From NCBI RefSeq assembly GCF_026342835.1, contig NZ_JAPEMI010000001.1:868001-932000 (forward strand): a DNA stretch of 64,000 nt. Reading direction: 5' to 3'. Below are positions 11,844-20,233 of the stretch, one piece after another (within the stretch, counting starts at the first letter, position 1; each line of letters starts with the position of its first letter). Position numbers and translations under genes: made by a program. The notes under the pieces are model-generated. The model was not told where the DNA came from. It ran no database searches and saw only the letters and a program-made list of their open reading frames with translations. Source of the stretch: Streptomyces sp. NBC_00154. Lineage in GTDB: Bacteria > Actinomycetota > Actinomycetes > Streptomycetales > Streptomycetaceae.

Positions 11844-11863
11844 TATCTCGATGTCGAGATAAC
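11844..11863. promoter_or_regulatory. 18-bp palindromic operator at the acnA promoter
   Basis: TATCTCGATGTCGAGATA (11844-11861) has perfect 8-base arms and is followed by AC. It sits where the acnA transcription start is predicted, so a bound protein would block initiation. The core ATCTC-N6-GAGATAAC recurs before the HTH-MurA gene at 13485. MarR-family TamR is reported to bind a Streptomyces aconitase promoter and is one candidate. The XRE domain of the HTH-MurA protein is another. Confidence 0.7.
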
Positions 11864-11890
11864 TCTAGTACATCACCGCTGAAGGGTCAT
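11862..11890 (-). promoter_or_regulatory. Predicted acnA promoter
   Basis: On the minus strand, a -10 hexamer TAGAGT (11862-11867) fits the Streptomyces TAGRRT pattern. A -35-like ATGACC (11885-11890) lies 17 bases upstream. Initiation would fall inside the palindrome at 11844-11861. Confidence 0.5.
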
Positions 11891-12105
11891 GCCCGGCTGC
11901 CCGTGCGGCACCGTCCATCTCACGCGATCGAGGCGCCTCCCCTGCGGGCCCGGCCGTTCGGCCTTCATATGGCGATGTCGGAGCGAGGTCCGGAACCTCC
12001 CACCGACCGCCCAGCACCGCCCGCGCGCGTGGAGATCGTCGGCGATGATCAGCGGTGACACGGGCGGACCGACGAGCAGTCGCCCACGCCCGCCCCGGAC
12101 GGCAC

Positions 12106-12987
12106 TCAGGAATTCTCGGCCAGGACCTCGTTGCGCGGCACGGCGCCCCTCCTCTCCCGCACCTGGGCATAGCTCACGAGGCCGACGAGAAGCGTGAGGA
12201 GCGCGACCGACGAGCCCGCCGTGCCGAGGTCGAGACCCCCCTTGGCGGCAGGCTTGGTGAGGAAGTCGCCGACGGTGGCGCCGAGCGGGCGAGTGAGTAC
12301 GAACGCGATCCAGAACAGCAGGACGTTCGGCACGGAAGGCACCCACATGAGCGCGAGGAGCCCCGCGAGCAGTCCGGTGACGAGAAGTGCGCCACCCGCA
12401 TAGCCGAGTCCCGAACTGTCGGACAGGAAATCGCCCATGGATGTGCCGAGCGTGTTCGACACGAGGATCGCCGACCAGAAAAGAGCCTCCGCACGAAAGG
12501 TGACGATGTCCCGGATGGCGAACGTCAGCCCGGTGAACTTCCAGACGACGAAGATGGCGATCAAAAGCGAGACCAGGATCGCGGCTCCCGTGGGGTATCC
12601 CAGCCCCAGGCCCTGCGGCCCCCAGCCCAGCGACTTGGAACCGCCGGAAAGGTACTTGGCGCTGGCGTCACGGTTCATGAAGTCGGACATCGTGGTGCCC
12701 GCCATGCTGGTGGACAGGATGACGGTCCAGTAGAAAAAGGGGTTGTAGCGCGTGGACCTCAGCTGTACGACCAGCGTGACGACGAAGATCAGGAACAGTG
12801 CGACCGTGGTGAGGAAATAGCCGAGCCCCAGGGTCTGGGCGAACAGGTCACCGGCCGTCTCGCCGAGCGTCGTCGCGGCGATCTTCATGATCCAGAAGGC
12901 CAGGGTCACCTCCGGCAGTTTCTTCATCACACTTTTACTGATGGTGGCGTTCGCACCGGTAAGGAATTCCGACTTTCCCAATTTCAA
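12106..12987 (-). CDS. DUF347 (COG4705) four-repeat membrane protein
   Basis: This polytopic membrane protein of about 290 residues has some eight to ten hydrophobic segments and four copies of a short motif: KIAATTLGETAGD, MAGTTMSDFMNR, SNTLGTSMGDFL and RPLGATVGDFLTK. The repeated T..G(D/E)..(G)D/F pattern defines the DUF347 repeat family. Conserved acidic residues inside membrane segments suggest cation transport, but this is inference. The start is uncertain: TTG 12987 has GAGGAG only three bases before it, and TTG 12981 has it nine bases before. It is not obviously in an operon with acnA downstream; 417 bases separate them. Confidence 0.72.
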   Translation of the reverse strand: MKLGKSEFLTGANATISKSVMKKLPEVTLAFWIMKIAATTLGETAGDLFAQTLGLGYFLTTVALFLIFVVTLVVQLRSTRYNPFFYWTVILSTSMAGTTMSDFMNRDASAKYLSGGSKSLGWGPQGLGLGYPTGAAILVSLLIAIFVVWKFTGLTFAIRDIVTFRAEALFWSAILVSNTLGTSMGDFLSDSSGLGYAGGALLVTGLLAGLLALMWVPSVPNVLLFWIAFVLTRPLGATVGDFLTKPAAKGGLDLGTAGSSVALLTLLVGLVSYAQVRERRGAVPRNEVLAENS

Positions 12988-13511
12988 TCGCTCCTCGTCG
13001 GCTGATCGGCGTCCCGCCCTCCCGGAGTGAGCACCTTGCCCGTTGCACGGGTCGGACGACCGGACATCACAGTGTTGCGGACACGAGACATCCCTTTACG
13101 GCGGTGGCGTTGCGTGTTCACGGGTGTTTCTCGCTTCTCCGTACACGAAAAGCGAGGCGCGCTGCTTTCGGTGAATTCGACGACGCGGTAGCGGTCTTCG
13201 CTTTCGGTCACGAGCGCCGACTCGCGCGCGTTACGTGGCAGCGCGACATGCGGAGGCTCCGCTGCTTGACGGAGACCCCGCACGCCGGACACCCGCATGG
13301 ACGCGCACGGCGTGCCTGACTGCCGCACTGCGCGGACGATGGGAGGGATGGCGCACCCGTGTCGGGCGCCTCCGCCACGTCACCGCACCCCGCAGCCCCT
13401 ATCACTCCGTCCCCGCATCAGCCCCACGCCCGACGCCGTGTCGCCCCATCCGTCACCCGAACACCACAGCCCCGCCGAGTCCTCATCTCATATCTGAGAT
13501 AACCTGGCGCC
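12988..13511. other. Gene-free region upstream of the HTH-MurA gene
   Basis: I find no convincing gene in this stretch. It contains an imperfect hairpin (CTCGCTT at 13130-13136 with AAGCGAG at 13150-13156) and, at its right end, the palindrome at 13485-13503. Open frames here lack any recognisable protein character. Confidence 0.5.
13485..13503. promoter_or_regulatory. Palindrome ATCTC-N6-GAGATAAC over the HTH-MurA promoter
   Basis: ATCTCATATCTGAGAT (13485-13500) has 6-base arms and is followed by AAC. It shares half-sites, spacing and the flanking AAC with the acnA operator. It ends 12 bases before the ATG. With no Shine-Dalgarno sequence visible, it probably overlaps the -10 element of a leaderless or near-leaderless transcript. 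Confidence 0.6.
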
Positions 13512-15041
13512 ATGTCAGACGACTACCTCGCACGCATCGGCAAGCTCATACGTGACGCCCGTCAGCACCGGGGCTGGACACAGAGCCAACTTGCCGAAGC
13601 GCTCGGCACCAGCCAGAGCGCCGTCAACCGCATCGAGCGGGGCAATCAGAACATCAGCCTTGAGATGATTGCCCGTATCGGTGAAGCACTCGACAGTGAG
13701 ATCGTGTCGCTCGGCTATGCCGGACCGATGCACCTGCGGGTGGTCGGCGGGCGCCGCCTCTCCGGCTCGATCGACGTCAAGACCAGCAAGAACGCGTGCG
13801 TGGCGCTGCTGTGCGGCTCGCTGCTCAACAAGGGGCGTACGGTCCTGCGCCGCGTCGCCCGGATCGAGGAGGTCTATCGCCTCCTCGAAGTTCTGAACTC
13901 CATAGGTGTGCGGACCCGCTGGATCAACGACGGGACCGACCTGGAGATAGTCCCGCCGGCCCAGCTCGACATGGCCGCCATCGACGCGGACGCGGCCCGC
14001 CGCACCCGGTCCATCATCATGTTCCTCGGCCCGCTGCTGCACCGCATGGACCAGTTCAAGCTGCCGTACGCGGGCGGCTGCGACCTCGGCACCCGGACCA
14101 TCGAGCCGCACATGATCGCGCTGCGCCGGTTCGGCCTGGAGATCGCCGCGACCGAGGGCCTCTACCACGCCCAGATCGACCACTCGATCACCCCCGACCG
14201 CCCCATCGTGCTGACCGAGCGCGGCGACACGGTGACGGAGAACGCGCTGCTGGCGGCCGCCCGCCACAACGGCACGACCGTCATCCGTAACGCGTCGTCC
14301 AACTACATGGTCCAGGACCTGTGCTTCTTCCTGGAGGCGCTGGGCATACGCATCGACGGCATCGGTACGACGACGCTGACCGTGCACGGCGTGGCGAACA
14401 TAGACGTGGATGTCGACTACTCCCCCTCCGAGGACCCGGTCGAGGCGATGAGTCTGCTCGCCGCCGCCGTGGTGACGGAGTCCGAGCTGACGATCCGCCG
14501 GGTGCCGATCGAGTTCCTGGAGATCGAGCTCGCGGTGCTCGAGGAGATGGGCGTCGACTGCGACCGCACGACGGAGTACGCGGCGGACAACGGCCGCACC
14601 CGGCTGGTCGATCTGACGGTCCGGCCCTCCAAGCTGGAGGCCCCGATCGACAAGATCCACCCGATGCCGTTCCCCGGTCTCAACATCGACAACGTGCCGT
14701 TCTTCGCGGCCATCGCCGCCTCCGCGCACGGCAAGACCCTCATACACGACTGGGTCTACGACAACCGCGCCATCTATCTGACGGACCTCAACCGACTGGG
14801 CGGCCGGCTCCAGCTGCTCGACCCGCACCGGGTCCTGGTGGAGGGCCCGACCCGCTGGCGCGCGGCCGAGATGATCTGCCCGCCGGCGCTGCGACCCGCC
14901 GTGGTGGTGCTGCTCGCGATGATGGCGGCCGAGGGCACCTCCGTACTGCGCAACGTGTACGTGATCAACCGCGGTTACGAGGAACTGGCGGAGCGCCTCA
15001 ACTCGGTGGGCGCACAGATCGAGATCTTCCGCGACATCTGA
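13512..15041 (+). CDS. murA: XRE helix-turn-helix fused to a MurA-like enolpyruvyl transferase
   Basis: This 509-residue protein has an XRE/Cro-type helix-turn-helix at about 8-62 (WTQSQLAEALGTSQSAVNRIERG) joined to a full MurA (UDP-GlcNAc 1-carboxyvinyltransferase) fold at about 69-509. MurA landmarks kept are the Lys-Asn pair in SKNA (93-94), the loop cysteine in AGGC (C190), R195 of CDLGTR and NRGYEELAERL near the C-terminus. The region around the general-base aspartate reads FPGLNIDNVPFF (from about 387) instead of FPTDMQ: the Asp can be aligned only with a three-residue insertion. It may be a second MurA in peptidoglycan precursor synthesis, or a sensor-regulator using the MurA fold to read cell-wall precursors. 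Streptomyces commonly carry such a gene near acnA. The start is ATG 13512. Confidence 0.88.
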   Translation: MSDDYLARIGKLIRDARQHRGWTQSQLAEALGTSQSAVNRIERGNQNISLEMIARIGEALDSEIVSLGYAGPMHLRVVGGRRLSGSIDVKTSKNACVALLCGSLLNKGRTVLRRVARIEEVYRLLEVLNSIGVRTRWINDGTDLEIVPPAQLDMAAIDADAARRTRSIIMFLGPLLHRMDQFKLPYAGGCDLGTRTIEPHMIALRRFGLEIAATEGLYHAQIDHSITPDRPIVLTERGDTVTENALLAAARHNGTTVIRNASSNYMVQDLCFFLEALGIRIDGIGTTTLTVHGVANIDVDVDYSPSEDPVEAMSLLAAAVVTESELTIRRVPIEFLEIELAVLEEMGVDCDRTTEYAADNGRTRLVDLTVRPSKLEAPIDKIHPMPFPGLNIDNVPFFAAIAASAHGKTLIHDWVYDNRAIYLTDLNRLGGRLQLLDPHRVLVEGPTRWRAAEMICPPALRPAVVVLLAMMAAEGTSVLRNVYVINRGYEELAERLNSVGAQIEIFRDI

Positions 15042-15068
15042 CGAAGGGCTGTCACCGCGCCCTAACAC

Positions 15069-15103
15069 CCCCTCCGAACTGGACAAATGCCGGTTCGGAG
15101 GGG
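15069..15103. terminator. 11-bp hairpin after the HTH-MurA gene
   Basis: CCCCTCCGAAC (15069-15079) pairs with GTTCGGAGGGG (15093-15103) around a 13-base loop, 28 bases after the stop. It has no T tract but is well placed to end transcription from both convergent genes. Confidence 0.7.
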
Positions 15104-15242
15104 CATGTCGGAAACCGTGCGACGTCTCTGGGCCTTTACGCCGGGACGAACGCCCTCGGCCGGACCCTGGCAACACGAAGTCCCCGCGGCCGTTCAGCGG
15201 GCTCGGAGTGGTCGACCGGCCACCCGCCCGCAGCGAGGCGGT

Positions 15243-16649
15243 TCACCCCGTGCTGTCGGCCACCGGATAAGGGACGAACGTGCTGCTGTTCTCGTCGATC
15301 GTGAGCGGGCGGCCCAGCGGTGGTACCGCGCGCTGGGGGCAGTCCAGGCGTTCGCAGATGCGGCAGCCCATGCCGATCGGGGTGGCGGCGGAGGCATTTT
15401 CGAGGTCGAGCCCGTCGGAGTAGACCAGACGCGAGGCGTGACGGATCTCGCAGCCCAGGCCGATGGCGAAGGTCTTGCCGGGTTCGCCCCAGCCGCCGCG
15501 GTGCCGCGTGATCGCTCGCGCGGTCCACAGGTACCGCTGCCCGTCGGGCATGGCGGCGATCTGAACGTGGATGCGGCCAGGTGCCGCGAATGCCTCGTAG
15601 ACGTTCCAAAGGGGGCATGTGCCGCCGGCCCTGGAGAAGTGGAAGCCGGTGGCCGACTGACGTTTCGACATGTTCCCCGCCCGGTCGACGCGGACGAACG
15701 AGAACGGCACCCCCCGCAGCCTCGGGCGCTGGAGGGTGCTCAGCCGGTGGCAGACGGTCTCGTAGCCGAGCCCGAAGTGGTCGGCGAGGCGCTCGATGTC
15801 GTAGCGCGCCTCCTCGGCAGCGGTGTGGAAGACGCCGTACGGAAGGATCAGGGCTGCTGCGAAGTAGTTGGCGACGCCGATGCGGGCCAAGGCGTGCGTC
15901 GGGGACCCTGACGGGAAGTCCTCGGCTGCCAGCCGGTCGATTTCCTTGCCGTATTCGAGCAGGGCGAGCTGTGTCGCCATGCGGAACGCCCGCTGGCCCG
16001 GCCGGAGGCGACTCGACAGGTGCAGGGTGCGTGAGGCGTTGTCGTAGTGGTGCAGGCGCTCGGCCGCCCGCGTCGTCGGCCGGACGCCGTGCTTCTCGGT
16101 GAGCCTTTGCGCAAGCACCCTGACGACGTCTCCCGGATGGATGCCGATGCTGTGGGCCAGTTCCTCGGCGGCGAGATCCGTGTCGTGCAGGTAGTTGTGG
16201 CGCCGGTAGAAGAACTCCCGGATCTCTTCGTGCGGTGAGCGCGGAGCCGGGAGCCGGGCGTCGCGATTGTCGGTCTCTCCGGCGATCCGTTCGGCGAGGA
16301 CCTGCCCACGGCGGCTCAAGTCGAGCAGCACCTTCGCAACAGCCGGCATCCGGGCAGCCAGTTCCGCGAGATCGGTCGGTGAGACGCGCGCCTCGGCCAC
16401 CTCACCGGCCAGCGCCTCGCGCAGGTCGGCCACGAGTCTGCTTGTGTCGCGTTCGGAGAAGAAGCCCGGGTCGACGCCGAAGGCTTCGGTGAGTCTGAGC
16501 AACACGGGGACCGTCAGCGGACGGGAGTCGTGCTCCATCTGGTTCAGGTAGCTGGGCGAGATACCCAGCACACGGGCCAGTTCGGCCTGGCTCAAGCGCC
16601 GTTCCTCTCGCAGGCGCCGCAGTCGCGCGCCCGCATACGTCTTGCTCAC
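15243..16649 (-). CDS. RamB/ScfR-type short-chain fatty-acyl transcriptional regulator
   Basis: This 468-residue regulator has an N-terminal XRE helix-turn-helix (about 8-62: RRLSQAELARVLGISPSYLNQME). An IrrE/ImmA-like middle follows (about 160-300), and then the ScfR C-terminal domain typical of RamB. The C-terminus carries a GMGCRICERLDCPQRAVPPLGR segment with closely spaced cysteines that may bind a metal. RamB-type proteins control acetate, glyoxylate and propionate metabolism in actinobacteria by sensing acyl-CoA status. No target gene of that kind lies beside it, so its regulon is unknown. The start is GTG 16649, preceded by GGAGGGAG. Confidence 0.85.
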   Translation of the reverse strand: MSKTYAGARLRRLREERRLSQAELARVLGISPSYLNQMEHDSRPLTVPVLLRLTEAFGVDPGFFSERDTSRLVADLREALAGEVAEARVSPTDLAELAARMPAVAKVLLDLSRRGQVLAERIAGETDNRDARLPAPRSPHEEIREFFYRRHNYLHDTDLAAEELAHSIGIHPGDVVRVLAQRLTEKHGVRPTTRAAERLHHYDNASRTLHLSSRLRPGQRAFRMATQLALLEYGKEIDRLAAEDFPSGSPTHALARIGVANYFAAALILPYGVFHTAAEEARYDIERLADHFGLGYETVCHRLSTLQRPRLRGVPFSFVRVDRAGNMSKRQSATGFHFSRAGGTCPLWNVYEAFAAPGRIHVQIAAMPDGQRYLWTARAITRHRGGWGEPGKTFAIGLGCEIRHASRLVYSDGLDLENASAATPIGMGCRICERLDCPQRAVPPLGRPLTIDENSSTFVPYPVADSTG

Positions 16650-17040
16650 GGCGCTTCTCCCTCCGCACTCCCACCTGGTGGGCCGACTGCGGGCACACCC
16701 GCCCGGTCAGACTCGTACACCCTACGCGGAGACCCGGTTCTGCGGACCTTCGCAATCATGGCAAGCAAGTGAGGAAAGACTCGCAGAACTTGGCAGACGT
16801 CTCTCATGGAAGGCACGCAGTGCCAGCTTCAGAATTGCCATGCGGCCCACCGGACTCCGGCGGACGGAGCGGAATCGGGGTGCGATTCACGCCCTGACGT
16901 CGGAGATCCCGACCCTTCCGTCCGACTCGGCAACATTGCTTCCGATGCCCATCACGGAGCCGACCGGCCGCATCCTTCCACCAGTTCGGCACCGAGTGCC
17001 AAACATTCGCATAGTTCACGAACCCACGGGAGACGGGGCC
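16650..17040. other. Promoter region of the RamB-like gene, otherwise empty
   Basis: No gene is seen. Around 16750-16790 there are several GCAA/TTGC elements (TTCGCAATCATGGCAAGC) loosely resembling RamB half-sites, consistent with autoregulation but weak. The metE fragment begins at its right end. Confidence 0.35.
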
Positions 17041-17222
17041 GCCCGCTCCCACATGCAGGCCGCGTGAACTGGCCGCATACGGCTACCCGCGCGACGCCGG
17101 GCCCGGCGTCTGCGACATCCACTCCCCGCGCGTGCCCAGCGCCGAGGAGGCGGCGGCCCTCCTTCGGAGGGGACTTGAAGCCATCCCGGCCGGGCGCCCG
17201 TGGGTCAACCCCCGACTGAAGC
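17041..17222 (+). pseudogene. metE: Frameshifted C-terminal fragment of metE
   Basis: ARSHMQ in one frame (17044-17061) is followed, after a single-base shift, by [16 protein letters not shown] and [20 protein letters not shown], then [11 protein letters not shown]. These are the characteristic C-terminal blocks of cobalamin-independent methionine synthase (consensus [14 protein letters not shown] and AERLWVNPDCGLKTR). A TGA lies at the shift (17065-17067), and the terminal DCGLKTR is degraded to RLKH. Only about 60 of some 770 residues remain. This is a relic of a lost gene, with no function expected. Confidence 0.78.
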
Positions 17223-17319
17223 ACGTCTCTCTCGGCCCCTTCCCGCACGCCACCCATGATCGCCCAGGCACTGGTCCTGGGCGCCTCCGCGCAGCTGCGT
17301 CGCATGGCCGGCATGGGTG

Positions 17320-17835
17320 CTACTTCTCGAACTCCCCGTCGGCGCGGCTCAGGTTCTCGTCCAGTGCCGCCGCGTTCAGCGCTGCCGTGAGTCGGTTGAG
17401 GCGGCCCTGCAGATCGGTGATCTCGTCAAGGTCGAAGCCGGTCGCCGCGGCGATCCGGCGCGGCACGGCCAGCGCCCGCTCGCGCAGTGCCGTGCCCTCG
17501 TCCGTGAGGTGGATGTGCACCGAGCGCTCGTCCTGGGCGCTGCGCTCGCGCCGTACCAGGCCCGCCGCCTCCAGGCGCTTCAGCAGCGGCGACAGCGTGC
17601 CGGAGTCGAGCCGCAGATACTCTCCCAGCTTCTTCACCGGCAGCTCGCCGTACTCCCAGAGCGCCAGCATCACCAGGTACTGGGGATAGGTGAGCCCGAG
17701 GTCCTTGAGCAGCACGCGGTACACGCCGCCGAAGGCACGTGACGCGGCGTTCAGGGAAAAGCAGATCTGCTGGTCGAGGCGGAGGTAGTCGGCCTCGGAC
17801 GGGGCTTCGCGGCTCGGACTGGGCGTGGAGGTCAT
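17320..17835 (-). CDS. ohrR: OhrR, MarR-family organic hydroperoxide sensor
   Basis: This 171-residue winged-helix repressor has a single reactive cysteine in [15 protein letters not shown] (about residue 25), the position used by OhrR to sense organic peroxides. The MarR DNA-binding region ([35 protein letters not shown]) is intact. The start is ATG 17835; the upstream extension to 17952 would cross the operator. It is divergent from ohr, which fixes its role as the dedicated repressor of that gene and probably of itself. Oxidation of the cysteine releases DNA. Confidence 0.93.
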   Translation of the reverse strand: MTSTPSPSREAPSEADYLRLDQQICFSLNAASRAFGGVYRVLLKDLGLTYPQYLVMLALWEYGELPVKKLGEYLRLDSGTLSPLLKRLEAAGLVRRERSAQDERSVHIHLTDEGTALRERALAVPRRIAAATGFDLDEITDLQGRLNRLTAALNAAALDENLSRADGEFEK

Positions 17836-17861
17836 GGATCCAGCATAGCCCCGCATGCCAT

Positions 17862-17879
17862 TGAGTTGTGCGCAACTCA
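17862..17879. promoter_or_regulatory. OhrR operator in the ohrR-ohr intergenic region
   Basis: TGAGTTG TGCG CAACTCA has perfect 7-base arms and is followed by a further GTTGTG half-site at 17880-17885. It lies midway between the divergent ohrR and ohr starts, where binding would control both promoters. Confidence 0.75.
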
Positions 17880-17950
17880 GTTGTGTGCTTTTCTGTAGTT
17901 GAGCGGCGGACAGCGCCGCCGGAACATGAATTTCGAGAGGGATGGTTTCC

Positions 17951-18364
17951 ATGGAAGCGCTCTACACCGCCGTCGCCACTGCCACCCACGGTCGCGAGGG
18001 CCGCGCCGTCACCCCTGACGGCAAGCTGGACCTGCAGCTGGCCATCCCGGTGGAGATGGGCGGCAGCGGCCAGGGCACGAACCCCGAGCAGCTGTTCGCC
18101 GCCGGTTACGCCGCCTGCTTCGCCAGCGCCCTGGGACTCGTCGGCCGTCAGGCCAAGATCGACGTCAGTGACGCCGCCGTGACCGGTGAGGTCGGCATCG
18201 GCAAGCAGGGTGAGGGTTTCGGCCTCGCGGTCACGCTGCGCGTGGAGTTGCCCGCAACGGTCGACGAGGCCACCGGCCGCAAGCTGGTCGAGCAGGCCCA
18301 CCAGGTCTGCCCCTACTCCAACGCGACCCGCGGCAACATCCCGGTCGAGCTCGTCATCGAGTAG
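17951..18364 (+). CDS. ohr: Organic hydroperoxide resistance peroxidase Ohr
   Basis: This 137-residue OsmC/Ohr-family thiol peroxidase reduces organic and fatty-acid hydroperoxides in the cytosol using dihydrolipoyl-type reductants. The two catalytic cysteines are in YAACFASALG and HQVCPYSN. GTNPEQLFAAGYAACF is the classic Ohr signature. I chose ATG 17951 (MEALYTAVATATHG, the usual N-terminus) over ATG 17942; GAGAGG lies about ten bases upstream. It is paired divergently with ohrR and followed by a hairpin terminator at 18438. Confidence 0.95.
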   Translation: MEALYTAVATATHGREGRAVTPDGKLDLQLAIPVEMGGSGQGTNPEQLFAAGYAACFASALGLVGRQAKIDVSDAAVTGEVGIGKQGEGFGLAVTLRVELPATVDEATGRKLVEQAHQVCPYSNATRGNIPVELVIE

Positions 18365-18742
18365 CGGCCTCCGGGCGGCGACGGGCCGGCGTCCGGGCGA
18401 GGCCGACCCGGGCCGGCTCCAGCCCGCGCCGGCTCCACCCCGCTCACTGTGTGAGCGGGGCCAGGGTGCCCGGCCGCCCATTGCCCTCGTGCCGTCGCCG
18501 GTGACTGCGTGGCCGTGTCGTGGGCATGGTGGGCCTTCAGGTGGCGAGCGATCGTCCCGGGCAGTTTCTCCCGGGCGATGGTGCGGGGCCGGCTGCCTTG
18601 CATGACCGCGGCCACCGCCGGGGACCGGTGCGCATGGGCGTCCGCCATTCGCATGGAGCTGGGCCCGAATGGCGTGTACGGGGCCCGGGCAGCCGGCCTC
18701 GCCGTATCAGATGGCTGTAATGATCACGGCAGGGGAATCGCG
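18365..18742. other. Gene-free region after ohr
   Basis: This region holds the ohr terminator at 18438-18460 and presumably the promoter of the following membrane-protein gene. The downstream frame stays open back to 18509, but ATG 18743 has a clear AGGGGA site, so no gene is assigned here. Confidence 0.45.
18438..18460 (+). terminator. Terminator of ohr
   Basis: CCCCGCTCAC (18438-18447) and GTGAGCGGGG (18451-18460) form a perfect 10-base-pair stem with a TGT loop. There is no T tract. Confidence 0.75.
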
Positions 18743-20233
18743 ATGACGGCCGCCGGTCCGGCTCCGACCGGGCTGCAGTCGCGCGAAAGAGAGAAGCCGG
18801 TCGCCGGTGGGGCGGAGAGCGCGGAAGCCGTACGGCCACGGACCGGTCGCTGGCCGGCAGCGCTCTGTCTTCTGCCGCTCGGGCTCCTCGGTGTGGCCGC
18901 GTGGTTCGGGAGGTGGGTCCGGCCCGGGGGCGACGAATGGTGTTTTCTGCCCGTCGTGCGCGACGAAGGCCTCTCCGGGATGGTCGGCAAGTTCTATCTC
19001 GGGGACAACGGCCGGATCGCGAATGCCGTACTGGTCTGGGCGTACGCGAGGTTCGGTGTCGCGGGGCACCAGTGGTTCGGGCTGGTCAGCGGGGGCCTCA
19101 TGCTGGGGATCCTGTGGGCGGTGACCGTATCGGCGCTGCGCAGGGCCGGTCTCACGGCGCCGCGTGGAGTCCCATTGCTCGTGGCGTCGATGGTGATGGC
19201 CGTTTTTCTGTTCGCGACGCCCAATACGTACAAGACGTTCTACTGGCCCGCCGCGTCCGTCTCACACACCATGGCGCCGATGCTCGCCTGTGCCGCGGCC
19301 GTACCGCTGCTCCGGGCCCGGTCCCGCCGGGGGCGGCGCTGTGCGCTGGTCGGGGTATTCGTGGCCGGTCTCTGCATCGGGACGCTCTCGGAGGAGACGT
19401 CCGTCGTCGTGCTCGTCGTCCTGTCGGCCGTTCTGCTGCTCCTCGCCGGGCAACGCCGTGGTGTCCGGGGCTGGTGCCTGACAGGCATGGCGGGGACCGG
19501 GATCGGGACGCTCGTGCTCTACACGTCGCCGGGTGCCCGGATCCGGCGGGGGCGATTCGGCACGGACGGGGTGTCCTTCCTCGCGCCCGACTCGCTCCTC
19601 GGGTCCCTGCGCGGCTTCGGGCACATTCTGGGGACGCTCCTCACGACGTGGGCCTATCTGGGCGCGGTCGCGGCCGGGGTTCTGCTGGGGCTCCTGATCA
19701 GGGGGCCGGGCGGGCGGCGCGTGGTCCTGCCGGTGCGCCGGCGGCTGATGGCCTGCGTGGCTGTTCTCGCGTTTCTCCTCTCCGGGTACCTCTGCACGGT
19801 CGTCGCGTATCCCGTCTTCAGGGAGAGCGTGACAACCTCTACGCGGATCTGGAACGACTACCTCCTGCTGTACGTCGCGGTGCTCGTCGGTGCCGGTGCG
19901 CTGCTGGGACTTGCCCTGGGGCAACGGACACGGCACACCGGTGCGGTGCAGGCGGCCGGTGCTGCGGTGTGCGTCGCCGTGTGCCTCGCACTTGCCGTCC
20001 CACTGTGGCGGCTCGAAGCGGACATGCGCGTCCGAGCTGTGAAGTGGGACCACCAGGACCAGTGGCTGCGGGCGCGTGCGGCGGCCGGTGACCGGGTCCT
20101 CCCGTACAGGCCCGTGTCGGTCGCCGGGATGGTGGAACCGTTCCGCAAGCACGGGCGGAGGGTCTGGCCGGCCACCTGTGTCGCCGACTACTACCGCCTG
20201 GAGCGGATCACCTACTCGCTGCGGCTCCACTGA
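18743..20233 (+). CDS. DUF6056-type polytopic membrane protein
   Basis: This 496-residue protein has about ten predicted membrane helices, the first at about residues 40-58. A conserved-looking extracellular stretch, [18 protein letters not shown], follows the first helix. The layout (early acidic loop, many helices, Arg-rich turns) resembles DUF6056 and other GT-C-like integral membrane glycosyltransferase relatives. No activity can be assigned. The start is ATG 18743, with AGGGGA six bases before it. Its 3' end overlaps the end of the convergent phosphatase gene by 26 bases. Confidence 0.7.
   Translation: MTAAGPAPTGLQSREREKPVAGGAESAEAVRPRTGRWPAALCLLPLGLLGVAAWFGRWVRPGGDEWCFLPVVRDEGLSGMVGKFYLGDNGRIANAVLVWAYARFGVAGHQWFGLVSGGLMLGILWAVTVSALRRAGLTAPRGVPLLVASMVMAVFLFATPNTYKTFYWPAASVSHTMAPMLACAAAVPLLRARSRRGRRCALVGVFVAGLCIGTLSEETSVVVLVVLSAVLLLLAGQRRGVRGWCLTGMAGTGIGTLVLYTSPGARIRRGRFGTDGVSFLAPDSLLGSLRGFGHILGTLLTTWAYLGAVAAGVLLGLLIRGPGGRRVVLPVRRRLMACVAVLAFLLSGYLCTVVAYPVFRESVTTSTRIWNDYLLLYVAVLVGAGALLGLALGQRTRHTGAVQAAGAAVCVAVCLALAVPLWRLEADMRVRAVKWDHQDQWLRARAAAGDRVLPYRPVSVAGMVEPFRKHGRRVWPATCVADYYRLERITYSLRLH

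Noticed and set aside
12984..13328. A 114-codon minus-strand frame upstream of the DUF347 gene.
   Set aside because: It has mixed composition, no ribosome site and no recognisable motif; it overlaps the likely promoter region.
13512..15041. Loss of the MurA general-base aspartate.
   Set aside because: An Asp is present three residues later (FPGLNID) and can be aligned with an insertion, so loss cannot be claimed, only a shifted loop.
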